64,000 nt of DNA, taken from positions 2,542,001-2,606,000 of the forward strand of contig NC_013158.1 of the NCBI RefSeq assembly GCF_000023945.1, in the 5' to 3' direction. The notes below the pieces were generated by a model that was not told the DNA's origin, searched no databases, and saw nothing but the letters and a program-made list of their open reading frames with translations. The translations under genes and the position numbers were made by a program. Below, piece after piece: positions 46,865-55,328 of this stretch (position 1 is the stretch's first letter; every line of letters starts with the position of its first letter). This stretch comes from Halorhabdus utahensis DSM 12940. Lineage in GTDB: Archaea > Halobacteriota > Halobacteria > Halobacteriales > Haloarculaceae.

Positions 46865-46949
46865 TGCAGGGAGCAGGATTTGAACCTGCGGACCCCTACG
46901 GGACAGCGCCCTGAACGCTGCGCCGTTGGCCAAACTTGGCTATCCCTGC
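46865..46949 (-). tRNA. tRNA-Leu (CAG)
   Basis: An 85-nt class II tRNA. Acceptor GCAGGGA pairs with TCCCTGC plus discriminator A. The anticodon stem CAGCG/CGCTG encloses TTCAGGG, giving anticodon CAG. A long variable arm follows, and the T-arm has GCAGGTTCAAATCCTGC. CCA is not encoded. It lies inside the ribosomal operon between rpoD and eL18 and may be released from that transcript. Confidence 0.95.
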
Positions 46950-47066
46950 GAACATGATTCGATTCTGTCTGCCCCGTAAAACCCCTTTCGGTCGAACCGA
47001 TGGACGCCGCGCTCGCACCACGAGGGGCAGGCGACGTCGGTGTAGGGGTTCGGGGGCTGGTCATCG

Positions 47067-47810
47067 TTATAGCTGGATGGTTTCGGTCAGTTCCTCGGCG
47101 CGGCCTCGAAGCGTGCCCACACCCGCTTTGACGAGGGTGTCCACGTCGAAGGACCCGTCAGTCTCGACGTGGAAGACGAAGGCATCGGTCACGTCTTCGA
47201 TCTCGACCTGCGTGTCGGGGTATCGGTTCGTCAGATCGTGATCGAAGTCCTCGGTCGGGACGAGTTCTCCGTCGTCCTCGATGACGCCGCGGACGATCTC
47301 CGCGTCGTCGTCGGCGAACTCCTCGCGCTCGCCCTGGGGCTCGACGCGCTGGAGGTGTCGATAGGAGACGGCCACGCCACCCTGATGTTTCGCGTGCTCT
47401 CGCCCTTTGTCCAGCACGGCGTCGGCCTCCAGTTCCAGCCGCTGGTCGTCCTTGAGTTCGATGATCGGCACGTCCGGCTCGGCCGGCTCGACCATCTCGT
47501 CGTTGCCGACCAGGTCGCCGGAATAGGCCGTATCGGGGCCCTGGACGTCGAGCGCTAGCGTGACTTCGTCGCCGATCTCGAACTCGCCGACAGGGGTCGT
47601 CAGCGGCACCAGTCCGAGGCGGAGCCCGATCTGTTCGTCGAACATCACGCTGGAGTTCTCGATGACGCGGACGTTGTCGATACTGAACGTCGGCACGTCA
47701 GCGATCATCGCCCGGCGGACGCCGTTCGCGAACGCAGGTGTGACTCCCCGGACGAGAAACCGGGCCTCGCGTTCTCCGCGTTCGATGAACGTGACGTCGT
47801 ATTCGGCCAT
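47067..47810 (-). CDS. rpoD: RNA polymerase subunit D (Rpb3 homologue)
   Basis: A 247-residue subunit that starts polymerase assembly with subunit [29 protein letters not shown] is the conserved dimerisation region and LGLVPLT is also typical. Some archaeal D subunits carry a 4Fe-4S domain, but this sequence has no cysteine at all, so it lacks that cluster. It starts 1 bp after the uS11 gene. Confidence 0.95.
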   Translation of the reverse strand: MAEYDVTFIERGEREARFLVRGVTPAFANGVRRAMIADVPTFSIDNVRVIENSSVMFDEQIGLRLGLVPLTTPVGEFEIGDEVTLALDVQGPDTAYSGDLVGNDEMVEPAEPDVPIIELKDDQRLELEADAVLDKGREHAKHQGGVAVSYRHLQRVEPQGEREEFADDDAEIVRGVIEDDGELVPTEDFDHDLTNRYPDTQVEIEDVTDAFVFHVETDGSFDVDTLVKAGVGTLRGRAEELTETIQL

Positions 47811-47811
47811 G

Positions 47812-48198
47812 TTAGAATCCGCTGGATTTTGGGCTGCGGGTGCCGTCGTGTGGGATCGGGGTCACGTCTTCGATCCGACCGATCTCGAGGCCGGCGCGAG
47901 CCAGCGCCCGGATGGTCGCCTGCGCGCCCGGCCCGGGGTTCTGCTGCTGGTTCCCCCCGGGACCACGCACGCGGACGTGAACGCCCTCGACGCCCTGCTG
48001 GAGGACGTCCTCGGCGACGGTCTCGGCCATCTGCATCGCGGCGTACGGCGAGGCCTCGTCGCGATTCTGCTTGACGACCGTCCCGCCACTGGATTTTGCG
48101 AGGGTCTCGGCACCGGTCTGGTCGGTGATCGTGATGACCGTGTTGTTGAACGATGCGTGCACGTGGGCGATGCCCCACTTGGATTGCTCTCCGGACAT
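47812..48198 (-). CDS. rpsK: 30S ribosomal protein uS11
   Basis: A 128-residue protein of the platform. [36 protein letters not shown] and [43 protein letters not shown] are diagnostic. It lies 4 bp after uS4 and 1 bp before rpoD. Confidence 0.96.
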   Translation of the reverse strand: MSGEQSKWGIAHVHASFNNTVITITDQTGAETLAKSSGGTVVKQNRDEASPYAAMQMAETVAEDVLQQGVEGVHVRVRGPGGNQQQNPGPGAQATIRALARAGLEIGRIEDVTPIPHDGTRSPKSSGF

Positions 48199-48202
48199 GG
48201 TT

Positions 48203-48712
48203 TTATCGTTCCTCCGCGCGCTCGGGGTGGAGGTCGTCGGCGAGTGGGCTGTTCTCGTCGAATTCGATGGCGCCCTCTTCCTCGACGGCGACCGTCTTCG
48301 AGGGGATCGAAACCCGCTCACCGTCGACGGTGACGTGGCCGTGGCTGATGAACTGGCGGGCCTGCTGGGCCGTGTTGGCCAGCCCCTTTCGGTAGGCGAC
48401 CGTCTGAAGACGACGCTCGAGGACGTCCGTCACGTCGAGCGACAGCACGTCGTCCAGGGCGTCGCCCTCGTCGAGGATACCGTAGCGCTTGAGTCGCGCG
48501 ATGAACTCCTCGCTTTCCTCTGCCGTGCCACCGCCACCCAGCAGCTTCCGGGCCTCACGCCGGTAGGAACGAAGCTCCGACTGCGCTCGCCAGAGTTCCT
48601 CCTTGTTTTTGAGGCCGTACTGGCCGATGAGACTCTGCTCGTCGGCGATCCGTTCGCCCTGGAAGGGGTGGTTGGGCGTCTCGTAGAACTTGGTGTTGGA
48701 ACCGAGTGCCAT
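48203..48712 (-). CDS. rpsD: 30S ribosomal protein uS4
   Basis: A 169-residue primary 16S rRNA-binding protein. [14 protein letters not shown] at the start and the S4 RNA-binding domain [32 protein letters not shown] near the end identify it. Its ATG shares one base with the uS13 stop. Confidence 0.96.
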   Translation of the reverse strand: MALGSNTKFYETPNHPFQGERIADEQSLIGQYGLKNKEELWRAQSELRSYRREARKLLGGGGTAEESEEFIARLKRYGILDEGDALDDVLSLDVTDVLERRLQTVAYRKGLANTAQQARQFISHGHVTVDGERVSIPSKTVAVEEEGAIEFDENSPLADDLHPERAEER

Positions 48713-49242
48713 TATTCCTCATCCTCCTCGGCGGCCGCCGCTTCCTCGGCCTGCTCTTCTTTGATCGCTTCGACGTTGACGCCGATGGTCCCCTCGGTCC
48801 GGCCGGTGGATTTGGTCCGCTGGCCGCGGACCTTCTGGCCGCGCTTGTGACGAACGCCCTTGTAGGCGTTGATCATCTTCATGCGGTTGATGTCCTGCCG
48901 GCGGGTGAGACTGAGGTCGGTCCCGATCTCGTGGGTCGTCTCGCCGTCGAAGAAGTCGTTGCGGTGGTTGGCGAGCCACTCGGGAACGTCGTCGGCGAAG
49001 CCTTCGACACGGTCGACGATCGCTTCGATCTGATCGTCTTCGAGTCGGCCGAAGGTTTCGCGTCGATCGATGTCGACGTCGTTGGCGATGATGCGGGCCG
49101 CGCGTTGGCCGATTCCGTTCATGTCTGTCAGGGCACGTTCAACGGACTTCGTGCCGTCAAGGTCCGTCTGTCCGATGCGGACGAAATAGCGGAGGTCCTC
49201 GTCGTCCTCCACTTCGGCCGCGTCTGGGTCTTCTGCGCTCAT
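48712..49242 (-). CDS. rpsM: 30S ribosomal protein uS13
   Basis: A 176-residue head protein. YFVRIGQTDLDGTKSVERALTDMNGIGQRAARIIA carries the H2TH region, and NAYKGVRHKRGQKVRGQRTKSTGR is the basic tail that contacts tRNA. Both ends have acidic extensions (first 15 and last 15 residues). It is the first protein gene of the operon, just after tRNA-Ser. Confidence 0.96.
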   Translation of the reverse strand: MSAEDPDAAEVEDDEDLRYFVRIGQTDLDGTKSVERALTDMNGIGQRAARIIANDVDIDRRETFGRLEDDQIEAIVDRVEGFADDVPEWLANHRNDFFDGETTHEIGTDLSLTRRQDINRMKMINAYKGVRHKRGQKVRGQRTKSTGRTEGTIGVNVEAIKEEQAEEAAAAEEDEE

Positions 49243-49261
49243 ATGTGGTGATCTCGTGAAA

Positions 49262-49344
49262 CGTCGTGGCGGGGATTCGAACCCCGGAGGCTTTACGCCA
49301 CATGGTTAGCAACCATGCGCCTTGGGCCGCTTGGCTACCACGAC
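49262..49344 (-). tRNA. tRNA-Ser (GCT)
   Basis: An 83-nt class II tRNA. Acceptor GTCGTGG/CCACGAC with discriminator G, as expected of archaeal tRNA-Ser. The anticodon stem CATGG/CCATG holds TTGCTAA, giving anticodon GCT (reads AGC/AGU). T-arm CGGGGTTCGAATCCCCG. It lies 20 bp upstream of rpsM and probably shares its transcript. Confidence 0.95.
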
Positions 49345-49509
49345 TCGCGGTCACGTACTCGCGCCCTCTCGGACTCGGGGCCAATGCCCCTACACGATGC
49401 GTACTCTCCCGTACCTGTCGTCGGTATATAAACGCAACGAAAGGGTCGCCGACGTGATGTGAACATGCATCACAGAACTTATGCTCGTCGTGATGCCATC
49501 TTTGCTAAT

Positions 49510-50394
49510 ATGAGTGATTGGTCCCCTGACGGATCGGACGGTGGGTGGTCCGAGGACAGGTCCGAAACGGAGTGGGGAACCCACGAGACCGACGTGGAGT
49601 GGGCAGCCGACGAATCCGAGACGGAAACGGAACAGCAACGGCTCCCCGGCCCTCGGGTTCTGCCAACCTTCCGGTGGGCAGTGAGCGTTCTCCGTGAGTC
49701 GCCATTCCTGCTCGTGGTGGCGCTCGTCGCCAGCAGCGTGACACTGGTCGCACTTCAGAGCCCCGTGGAGCTGTTCGCCGTGGGCGGTGACCTGCTTCGA
49801 TGGGGTGTGTTGTTTCTCGATATCGCACTGGTGGCAGCCCTCGCTGCAGTCGTGGCCGAGGATACTTTCGAGGATCGCCACCGGACCGTCGTCGCACAGC
49901 TCGGCGCTTTCCTGGAGTCGCTCCCGGCCGTTTTGCTCACGGCTATCCTATTTGCGTTCCCGATACTTTTCGGCGTCTCTTTCCTGCTATCCGACGGCTA
50001 CCTGCCGTATAAGCTTGTCATCGCCGTCCTCGGTGGGTATCTGATGGCTGAGCTTCTCGTCGTCGTTTCCGCTGTCGTCCTCGACCGATCGATGAGACAG
50101 GGACGAACCGCATTCGCCGAGTCGAGACTCGTTGCACTCGGGTTGTTCCTCGTCCTCACGCTGGGACATGCGCCGATCGTGCTCCTCTCGCCGACGCTTG
50201 CCGAGCCGGTCCTTGCGATGGTTCTCGCCGTGTGGGCAGGGGTGGTGACCGTTGTCGTCTCCCTCGCGTATACCCGAGTATACGTTATCCATGGCCCCAA
50301 GAAGCAGCGTCAATCCGGCAGCCAGGGAGGAGGCATACCGCGGGAGATGGAGGGTCGTCACGGCATGTGGCAACAACAAAGTGACGGAGCGTGA
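49510..50394 (+). CDS. Hypothetical haloarchaeal membrane protein
   Basis: A 294-residue protein. The first 55 residues are polar and rich in Asp, Glu, Ser and Trp (SDWSPDGSDGGWSEDRSE); then six hydrophobic segments follow between about residues 75 and 260, and the C-terminus is basic and Gln-rich. No family motif is recognised. ATG 49510 is chosen because the protein then opens with the acidic tail typical of haloarchaea. It diverges from tRNA-Ser. Confidence 0.6.
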   Translation: MSDWSPDGSDGGWSEDRSETEWGTHETDVEWAADESETETEQQRLPGPRVLPTFRWAVSVLRESPFLLVVALVASSVTLVALQSPVELFAVGGDLLRWGVLFLDIALVAALAAVVAEDTFEDRHRTVVAQLGAFLESLPAVLLTAILFAFPILFGVSFLLSDGYLPYKLVIAVLGGYLMAELLVVVSAVVLDRSMRQGRTAFAESRLVALGLFLVLTLGHAPIVLLSPTLAEPVLAMVLAVWAGVVTVVVSLAYTRVYVIHGPKKQRQSGSQGGGIPREMEGRHGMWQQQSDGA

Positions 50395-50460
50395 TTTTGT
50401 CAGCTACTGACCTCGCTTCGAGCGGAACGACTTTCGGCCAGGGCTGTGATCGCTGTCTCG

Positions 50461-51303
50461 ATGGAAACCGTTCTCGTTACCGGCGCTGGCTCCGGGATCG
50501 GTCGGGCGACAGCCCGCCAGTTCTCCGACGACGGCTGGCAGGTCTACGCCGTCGACGTCGACGCCGACGGACTCGGGGACCTCGACGGCTGTGAGACCGC
50601 CACCCTGGACGTGACCGACAGTGCCGCACTCGACCGGCTTTACGACCGGATCAGCGCCGAGGCCGGCGGCCTCGATTGCGTGGTCGCCAACGCCGGGTAC
50701 TGTCAGCCGGGGCCGCTCGAGGACCTGCCGGCGGAGCGCCTCGACCGGCAGTTCGCCGTCAACGTCCACGGGACACTCCGGACCATCACCACTGGACTGC
50801 CCTTGCTACGGGAGCGAGACGGGACGGCCGTCGTCGTTTCGAGCACGCACGGCCGCGTGGTCACGCCCGGCATGGGCGCGTACGCGGGATCAAAACATGC
50901 AATCGAGGGAGTGGCCGACACTCTCCGGATCGAGGTCGCCGATCAGCCCGTCGACGTGGCATTGGTTGCACCCGCCTGGGTGGACACCGACTTCAGTGCC
51001 GAGTCAGATCATCTCCTGTCCGGGTTCGAGCGGTCAGACCGGTACGCGGATATCTACGACGCACTCGAAGGGCAAGCACTGCTCGGTGGCGGGCCGCTGG
51101 CCGTCTCGCCCGAACGCGTCGCGGCGGCGATCCAGGACGCCGCGACTGCGGATGATCCGGCTGCCCGGTATCCCGTCGGCCTGCCGGCCAGGCTGGTGCT
51201 GGCGACGCGCTGGCTCCCGCGGCCCGTTCAGGACCTGGGCCAACGAGTAGCGATCCGTACGCTCGCAGCCATCGAACGCTTTCGGGAGGCGATCGACGGA
51301 TGA
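50461..51303 (+). CDS. Short-chain dehydrogenase/reductase (SDR)
   Basis: A 280-residue classical SDR. The nucleotide-binding TGAGSGIGRAT, the NAG motif in VVANAGY, catalytic Ser in VVVSSTHG, and Tyr and Lys in YAGSKHA are all present, so it should use NAD(P)H on an alcohol or ketone. The acidic residue after the second strand (VDVDADG) favours NAD. It ends in a 4-bp ATGA overlap with the acetoacetate-decarboxylase-like gene, so the two probably act in one pathway. Confidence 0.85.
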   Translation: METVLVTGAGSGIGRATARQFSDDGWQVYAVDVDADGLGDLDGCETATLDVTDSAALDRLYDRISAEAGGLDCVVANAGYCQPGPLEDLPAERLDRQFAVNVHGTLRTITTGLPLLRERDGTAVVVSSTHGRVVTPGMGAYAGSKHAIEGVADTLRIEVADQPVDVALVAPAWVDTDFSAESDHLLSGFERSDRYADIYDALEGQALLGGGPLAVSPERVAAAIQDAATADDPAARYPVGLPARLVLATRWLPRPVQDLGQRVAIRTLAAIERFREAIDG

Positions 51304-52022
51304 CCGACTCGATCACCGTCTCGACTGGCCACACCTTCGAACTCCCGGTCTCCCTCTCGGCGACGATCGCAGGAGCCGTCTTTCCCGCCGATCGGGCGGC
51401 CGTCGAACAACGGCTCCCGGCCGGAATAGCGCCCGTTGGGATGCGGGCTGACAGTGCCGCGATGACCGTCCTCGTCGTCCGGTACGACCGCGTGGGCGAG
51501 GAGACCATTCCGCCCTATGATGAGGTCGGCGTCCTCTTTCCCGCAGTCGAGGCTGGAACGCGAACGATACCGCTGCTCTCATTGCTCCGGCGAGCGGTCA
51601 GCGGCTACGTCGAGACGCTTCCGGTGACGACCGAACCCGCCCGGGCCTTCGGCGTCGACATCTGGGGCTACCCAAAGCTCGTCGCGGATATCGACGTGAC
51701 CGACGAGGGAAAGACACGGACCGCGACTGTCAGAGCCGATGGGGAGACCCTGCTCTCGGCCGCGATCCAGCGGCCGCCGACGCTGCCTGCCCGACTCTCC
51801 GGGTACAATTTCACGCTGAAAGACGACCGATTGCTCCGGGAGCCGACGAAATTACGGGGTCGCGTGGGTGCCTGGCCGGCCACTTCGCGAGCGTCGGTCT
51901 CGTTCGGCGAGCATCCGATCGGTCGGCAACTGGGCGCGATCGACGTGGGCGATCGGGCCATCCTCAGACTGGCGGCCGACTGTACGTTCACGATCGGTGC
52001 CGGCGAGCCAATCATCGACTGA
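51300..52022 (+). CDS. Acetoacetate-decarboxylase-like protein
   Basis: A 240-residue protein of the ADC superfamily. The Schiff-base lysine motif is present as WGYPKLVADI (K126). Family members decarboxylate or otherwise act on beta-keto acids; many relatives are aldolase-dehydratases, so the reaction is uncertain. Coupling to an SDR gene suggests processing of a keto acid and its reduced form. Start ATG 51300 overlaps the SDR stop. Confidence 0.78.
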   Translation: MTDSITVSTGHTFELPVSLSATIAGAVFPADRAAVEQRLPAGIAPVGMRADSAAMTVLVVRYDRVGEETIPPYDEVGVLFPAVEAGTRTIPLLSLLRRAVSGYVETLPVTTEPARAFGVDIWGYPKLVADIDVTDEGKTRTATVRADGETLLSAAIQRPPTLPARLSGYNFTLKDDRLLREPTKLRGRVGAWPATSRASVSFGEHPIGRQLGAIDVGDRAILRLAADCTFTIGAGEPIID

Positions 52023-52091
52023 ATTCCCTGTGGGCGATCCGTCCGCGCAGGGTCACAAGTCTTTTCGCTCGTTCGGAGCCTACCGCGGTGT

Positions 52092-53138
52092 ATGGACGAA
52101 GCCGAGCTGCGGGAACTGCTGGCATCGGTCGAGGACCCGGATCTTGACGACGACATCGTCTCGTTGGGCCTGGTCAACGACGTCGAGTTGGAAAACGGGA
52201 CGGCACATATCGACCTCGCGCTGGGTGCGCCGTTCTCGCCGACTGAGACGACCATCGCCGACCGCGTCCGCGAGGTGATCGGCGACGCCGCACCGGATCT
52301 GGCCGTCGAGCTTTCGGCGACGATCGACCGTGGCACCGAGGGCGACATCCTGCCGGGCGTCAAGAATGTCATCGCTGTCGCAAGCGGGAAGGGCGGCGTC
52401 GGGAAGAGTACGACTTCAGTCAATCTCGCCGCGGGGCTCGCCGATCGGGGCGCTCGCGTCGGGCTGTTCGACGCCGACATCTACGGACCGAACGTCCCGC
52501 GGATGCTCGACGCTCACGAACGCCCCGAAGCCACGGACGACGACAAGATCATCCCGCCGGAGAAACACGGGATGAAGCTCATGAGCATGGACTTCCTGCT
52601 CGGCGAGGACGACCCCGTGATCTGGCGTGGGCCGATGGTCCACCAGACCCTGACTCAGCTGTTCGAGGATGTCCAGTGGGGCGAACTCGACTACCTCGTC
52701 GTCGACCTCCCGCCGGGCACCGGCGACACCCAGCTCACACTCCTCCAGACCGTCCCGGTCACGGGCGCGGTGATCGTCACGACACCGCAGGGTGTCGCGC
52801 TGGACGACGCCAAGAAGGGCCTGGAGATGTTCGGCAAGCACGACACGCCCGTCCTGGGCATCGTCGAAAACATGAGCTCGTTCAAATGCCCCGATTGTGG
52901 CAGCGAACATGCCATCTTCGGCGAGGGCGGCGGTCGGGAGTTCGCCGAGCAGGTCCAGATGCCGTTCCTGGGCGAGATCCCACTCGATCCGGAGATCCGC
53001 GAACGCGGCGACGAGGGCCGACCCGCGGTGCTGGCTGATGACCTCGACGTGAGCGATGCCTTCCGGAACTTCGTCGCCAACACGGCGAACAACCAGGGGA
53101 TCGTCCACCGGAATCGGGTTGCAGAGCAGAGCGAGTGA
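52092..53138 (+). CDS. mrp: Mrp/NBP35-family Fe-S carrier ATPase with DUF59 domain
   Basis: A 348-residue protein. Residues 1-85 form a MIP18/DUF59 domain (VEDPDLDDDIVSLGLVNDV). The P-loop ATPase follows, with deviant Walker A GKGGVGKSTTSVNLA, DADIYGPNVPRML, VDLPPGTGD, and the metal-binding CPDCGSEH near the C-terminus. Mrp proteins bind and deliver 4Fe-4S clusters as dimers. It has its own promoter region and precedes tyrS by 69 bp. Confidence 0.93.
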   Translation: MDEAELRELLASVEDPDLDDDIVSLGLVNDVELENGTAHIDLALGAPFSPTETTIADRVREVIGDAAPDLAVELSATIDRGTEGDILPGVKNVIAVASGKGGVGKSTTSVNLAAGLADRGARVGLFDADIYGPNVPRMLDAHERPEATDDDKIIPPEKHGMKLMSMDFLLGEDDPVIWRGPMVHQTLTQLFEDVQWGELDYLVVDLPPGTGDTQLTLLQTVPVTGAVIVTTPQGVALDDAKKGLEMFGKHDTPVLGIVENMSSFKCPDCGSEHAIFGEGGGREFAEQVQMPFLGEIPLDPEIRERGDEGRPAVLADDLDVSDAFRNFVANTANNQGIVHRNRVAEQSE

Positions 53139-53207
53139 GCGCTCGGGCGACAGTCCGGTCGAGCCGGGAAACGAATCGTTTTAGGGACGGACTCCGGACG
53201 AACGCGT

Positions 53208-54245
53208 ATGGACACGGACGAGCGAGTCGACCTGGCGACCCGCAACACCGCCGAGGTCGTCACCGAGGACGAGTTACGCGAGCTGTTCGAGGACCGCGAG
53301 GAGCCGTCGGTCTACATCGGCTACGCCCCGACCGGCGAGATGCACATCGGCCACTTCACGACGATCCGGAAACTCGCCGACTTCCTGCACGCCGGGATGG
53401 ACGTGACGGTGCTGATCGCCGACCTGCACGCCCACCTCGACGACGCAAAGAGCCCGTTCGACCTGCTGGAGGCCCGCACTGCCTATTACCAGGAAACAAT
53501 CGAAGCGATGGTCGAGGCCGCCGGGGCCGATCCCGAGCAGATCACCTTCGTGCGCGGACGTGACTTCGAACTCGATTCCGAGTACACCCTCGAACTCCTG
53601 CGGATGACCGCCGAGACGACGATCGCCCGCGCCCAGCGGGCCGCAAGCGAGGTCGTCCGGGAGTCTGACTCGCCGAACCTGGGTGGACTGGTCTACCCAC
53701 TCATGCAGACCCTGGACGTCGACGCTCTCGACGCCGACGTGGCCTACGGCGGGATCGACCAGCGTGGGATCTACATGCTCTCCCGCGAGATCCTGCCCGA
53801 ACACGGCGGCGAGGCCCCGACCTGCGTCTTCGCGCCGCTGCTTTCCGGCCTGACGGGCGGGAAGATGAGCGCTTCCGAGGAGTCCTCGAAGGTCGCGCTC
53901 ACGGACGATCCCGACACCGTCGTCGAGAAGATCGGCGACGCCTACTGCCCGATGGGCGAGGTCGAAGGCAACGGTGTCCTGGAGTACGTCCGATACCTCG
54001 TGTTCCCGATTCTCGATGAGCGCGAGGAGGCCTTCGTCGTCGAGCGCCCTGAAGAATACGGCGGGAACCTCACCTACGACACCTACGCCCAACTGGAAGA
54101 CGACTTCGTCAGCGAGGAACTCCACCCCCAGGATCTCAAGAACGCCGCCGGCGAGTACATCGGCGAAATTGTCGATCCGATTCGGGAACGTCTCGAATCT
54201 CAGCCGGAGCTACTGGCCGAGGCCTACCCTGAGAAGTACGACTGA
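53208..54245 (+). CDS. tyrS: Tyrosine--tRNA ligase
   Basis: A 345-residue class I aminoacyl-tRNA synthetase. The HIGH motif occurs in GYAPTGEMHIGHFTTI and the KMSAS motif in LTGGKMSASEE. ADVAYGGIDQRGIYMLSRE is the tyrosine pocket region and separates it from tryptophanyl enzymes. A TTTTAGG box (53179-53185) lies about 26 bp before the ATG. It is 12 bp upstream of the methyltransferase gene, so both are probably co-transcribed. Confidence 0.93.
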   Translation: MDTDERVDLATRNTAEVVTEDELRELFEDREEPSVYIGYAPTGEMHIGHFTTIRKLADFLHAGMDVTVLIADLHAHLDDAKSPFDLLEARTAYYQETIEAMVEAAGADPEQITFVRGRDFELDSEYTLELLRMTAETTIARAQRAASEVVRESDSPNLGGLVYPLMQTLDVDALDADVAYGGIDQRGIYMLSREILPEHGGEAPTCVFAPLLSGLTGGKMSASEESSKVALTDDPDTVVEKIGDAYCPMGEVEGNGVLEYVRYLVFPILDEREEAFVVERPEEYGGNLTYDTYAQLEDDFVSEELHPQDLKNAAGEYIGEIVDPIRERLESQPELLAEAYPEKYD

Positions 54246-54257
54246 TCGAGGATCGAA

Positions 54258-54902
54258 ATGGATCGCTCCCGCGCGGACGTGCGTGAAACGTACGACCGCA
54301 TCGGCACGCACTTCTCGAAGACCCGGGTGAACCCGTGGCCGGAAGTCGAGGCGTTCGTCGCCGACGCCGCCGACGCGGACCTGGGTCTCGACGTCGGCTG
54401 TGGCAACGGCCGCCACGTCGAGATCCTAAAGCAGCGCGCCGGTCGAGTGGTCGGTGTCGACGCGAGTCGGTCGCTGCTCGATGCTGCGACCGAGCGCGTC
54501 CCGGATGGTCGCTTCCTGCTTGGTGATGCGTCGAACCTCCCGATAGCGACCGATCGCGTCGATCTGGCTCTCTACATCGCGACGCTGCACCACCTGCCAT
54601 CCCGGGAAGCGCGGATCGAAAGCCTGGACGAACTCGCGCGGGTGCTCGATCCCGACGGGGAAGCGTTCGTCAGCGCCTGGAGCACCACCCACGACAATTT
54701 CGACGCACCGCCAGATGCCGAGATGGGCTTCGATACGACTGTCGAGTGGACGCTGCCCGGTGGCGAGACCGTCCCGCGATTCTATCATATCTACGCGCCT
54801 GCAGAGTTCCAGGCGGATGTCGAAGCGAGTCAGCTTTCGCTTGATGCGTTCGAGCTCTCGAACGGGAACTGCTATGGGACCGTTAGTCCGGCGTCGCACT
54901 GA
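54258..54902 (+). CDS. Trm9/ALKBH8-like SAM methyltransferase
   Basis: A 214-residue class I methyltransferase. YDRIGTHFSKTRVNPWPEVEAFV at the N-terminus is the signature of the Trm9/ALKBH8 group, which methylates modified wobble uridines in tRNA; LDVGCGNGRHVEIL is the SAM-binding loop and ALYIATLHHL the motif near the active site. Its location next to tyrS is consistent with a tRNA role. A different small-molecule target cannot be excluded. Confidence 0.8.
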   Translation: MDRSRADVRETYDRIGTHFSKTRVNPWPEVEAFVADAADADLGLDVGCGNGRHVEILKQRAGRVVGVDASRSLLDAATERVPDGRFLLGDASNLPIATDRVDLALYIATLHHLPSREARIESLDELARVLDPDGEAFVSAWSTTHDNFDAPPDAEMGFDTTVEWTLPGGETVPRFYHIYAPAEFQADVEASQLSLDAFELSNGNCYGTVSPASH

Positions 54903-54992
54903 AAGGAAACACCCTTAACGAGGGCTGGATAACGTCCGGATGCGAACGCGGGTTCGACACGGGCCGAAGTGTGCCCGTCCCGTTGCAGTCGA

Positions 54993-55119
54993 GCGCCGGT
55001 GTCTTGCCGAACGAAGTGAGGCAAGGCTCGGCGCGCGAACGAGTGAAACGAGTGATGCGCGCCGGTGTTGAGACGGACGGAGTCCGTCGATGCTCGGCGC
55101 GAGTGAACGCAGTGAACGA
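54993..55119 (+). repeat. Two imperfect repeat units upstream of tRNA-Gly
   Basis: The 9-mer GCGCCGGTG, which is also the 5' end of tRNA-Gly, begins at 54993 (its last base shared), 55059 and 55120. Each unit contains a hairpin (TTGCC/GGCAA at about 55004-55024; GACGGAC/GTCCGTC at about 55073-55089), then CTCGGCGC and a GAACGxxGTGAA-type stretch. Unit spacing is 66 and 61 bp. The array may be processing structure or scars of insertion at the tRNA gene. Confidence 0.5.
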
Positions 55120-55190
55120 GCGCCGGTGGTCTAGTGGTATGACAAGAGCCTTCCAAGCTCTCGACCCGGGTTCAATTCCCGGCCGGCGCA
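55120..55190 (+). tRNA. tRNA-Gly (TCC)
   Basis: A 71-nt tRNA. Acceptor GCGCCGG/CCGGCGC with discriminator A; anticodon stem AGAGC/GCTCT with loop CTTCCAA, giving anticodon TCC. T-arm CCGGGTTCAATTCCCGG. CCA is not encoded. A 14-bp copy of its 3' end occurs 70 bp downstream, and low-GC DNA begins right after that copy, as at tRNA integration sites. Confidence 0.95.
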
Positions 55191-55236
55191 TCTCATTCCT
55201 CCTTTCAGTCGTCATTCGATGCGCCGCCCGTAGATC

Positions 55237-55255
55237 GCAAACGCTTCGCGTTTGC
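55237..55255. repeat. Hairpin downstream of tRNA-Gly
   Basis: Perfect 8-bp stem GCAAACGC/GCGTTTGC with a 3-nt loop, between the tRNA and the copied tRNA end. It could be a transcript terminator for the tRNA or part of an attachment site. Confidence 0.45.
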
Positions 55256-55259
55256 TCAC

Positions 55260-55273
55260 TCCCGGCCGGCGCA
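55260..55273 (+). repeat. 14-bp duplicate of the tRNA-Gly 3' end (att-like)
   Basis: TCCCGGCCGGCGCA repeats 55177-55190 exactly. Low-GC sequence starts just beyond it. This is the pattern left when an element integrates at the 3' end of a tRNA gene. No integrase gene and no further copy was noticed in the window, so it may be a remnant. Confidence 0.5.
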
Positions 55274-55328
55274 CTATCTCTGCATATGATTCTGGTTCTG
55301 AAAATTTATTAATAGTTCTGTGATAGTA

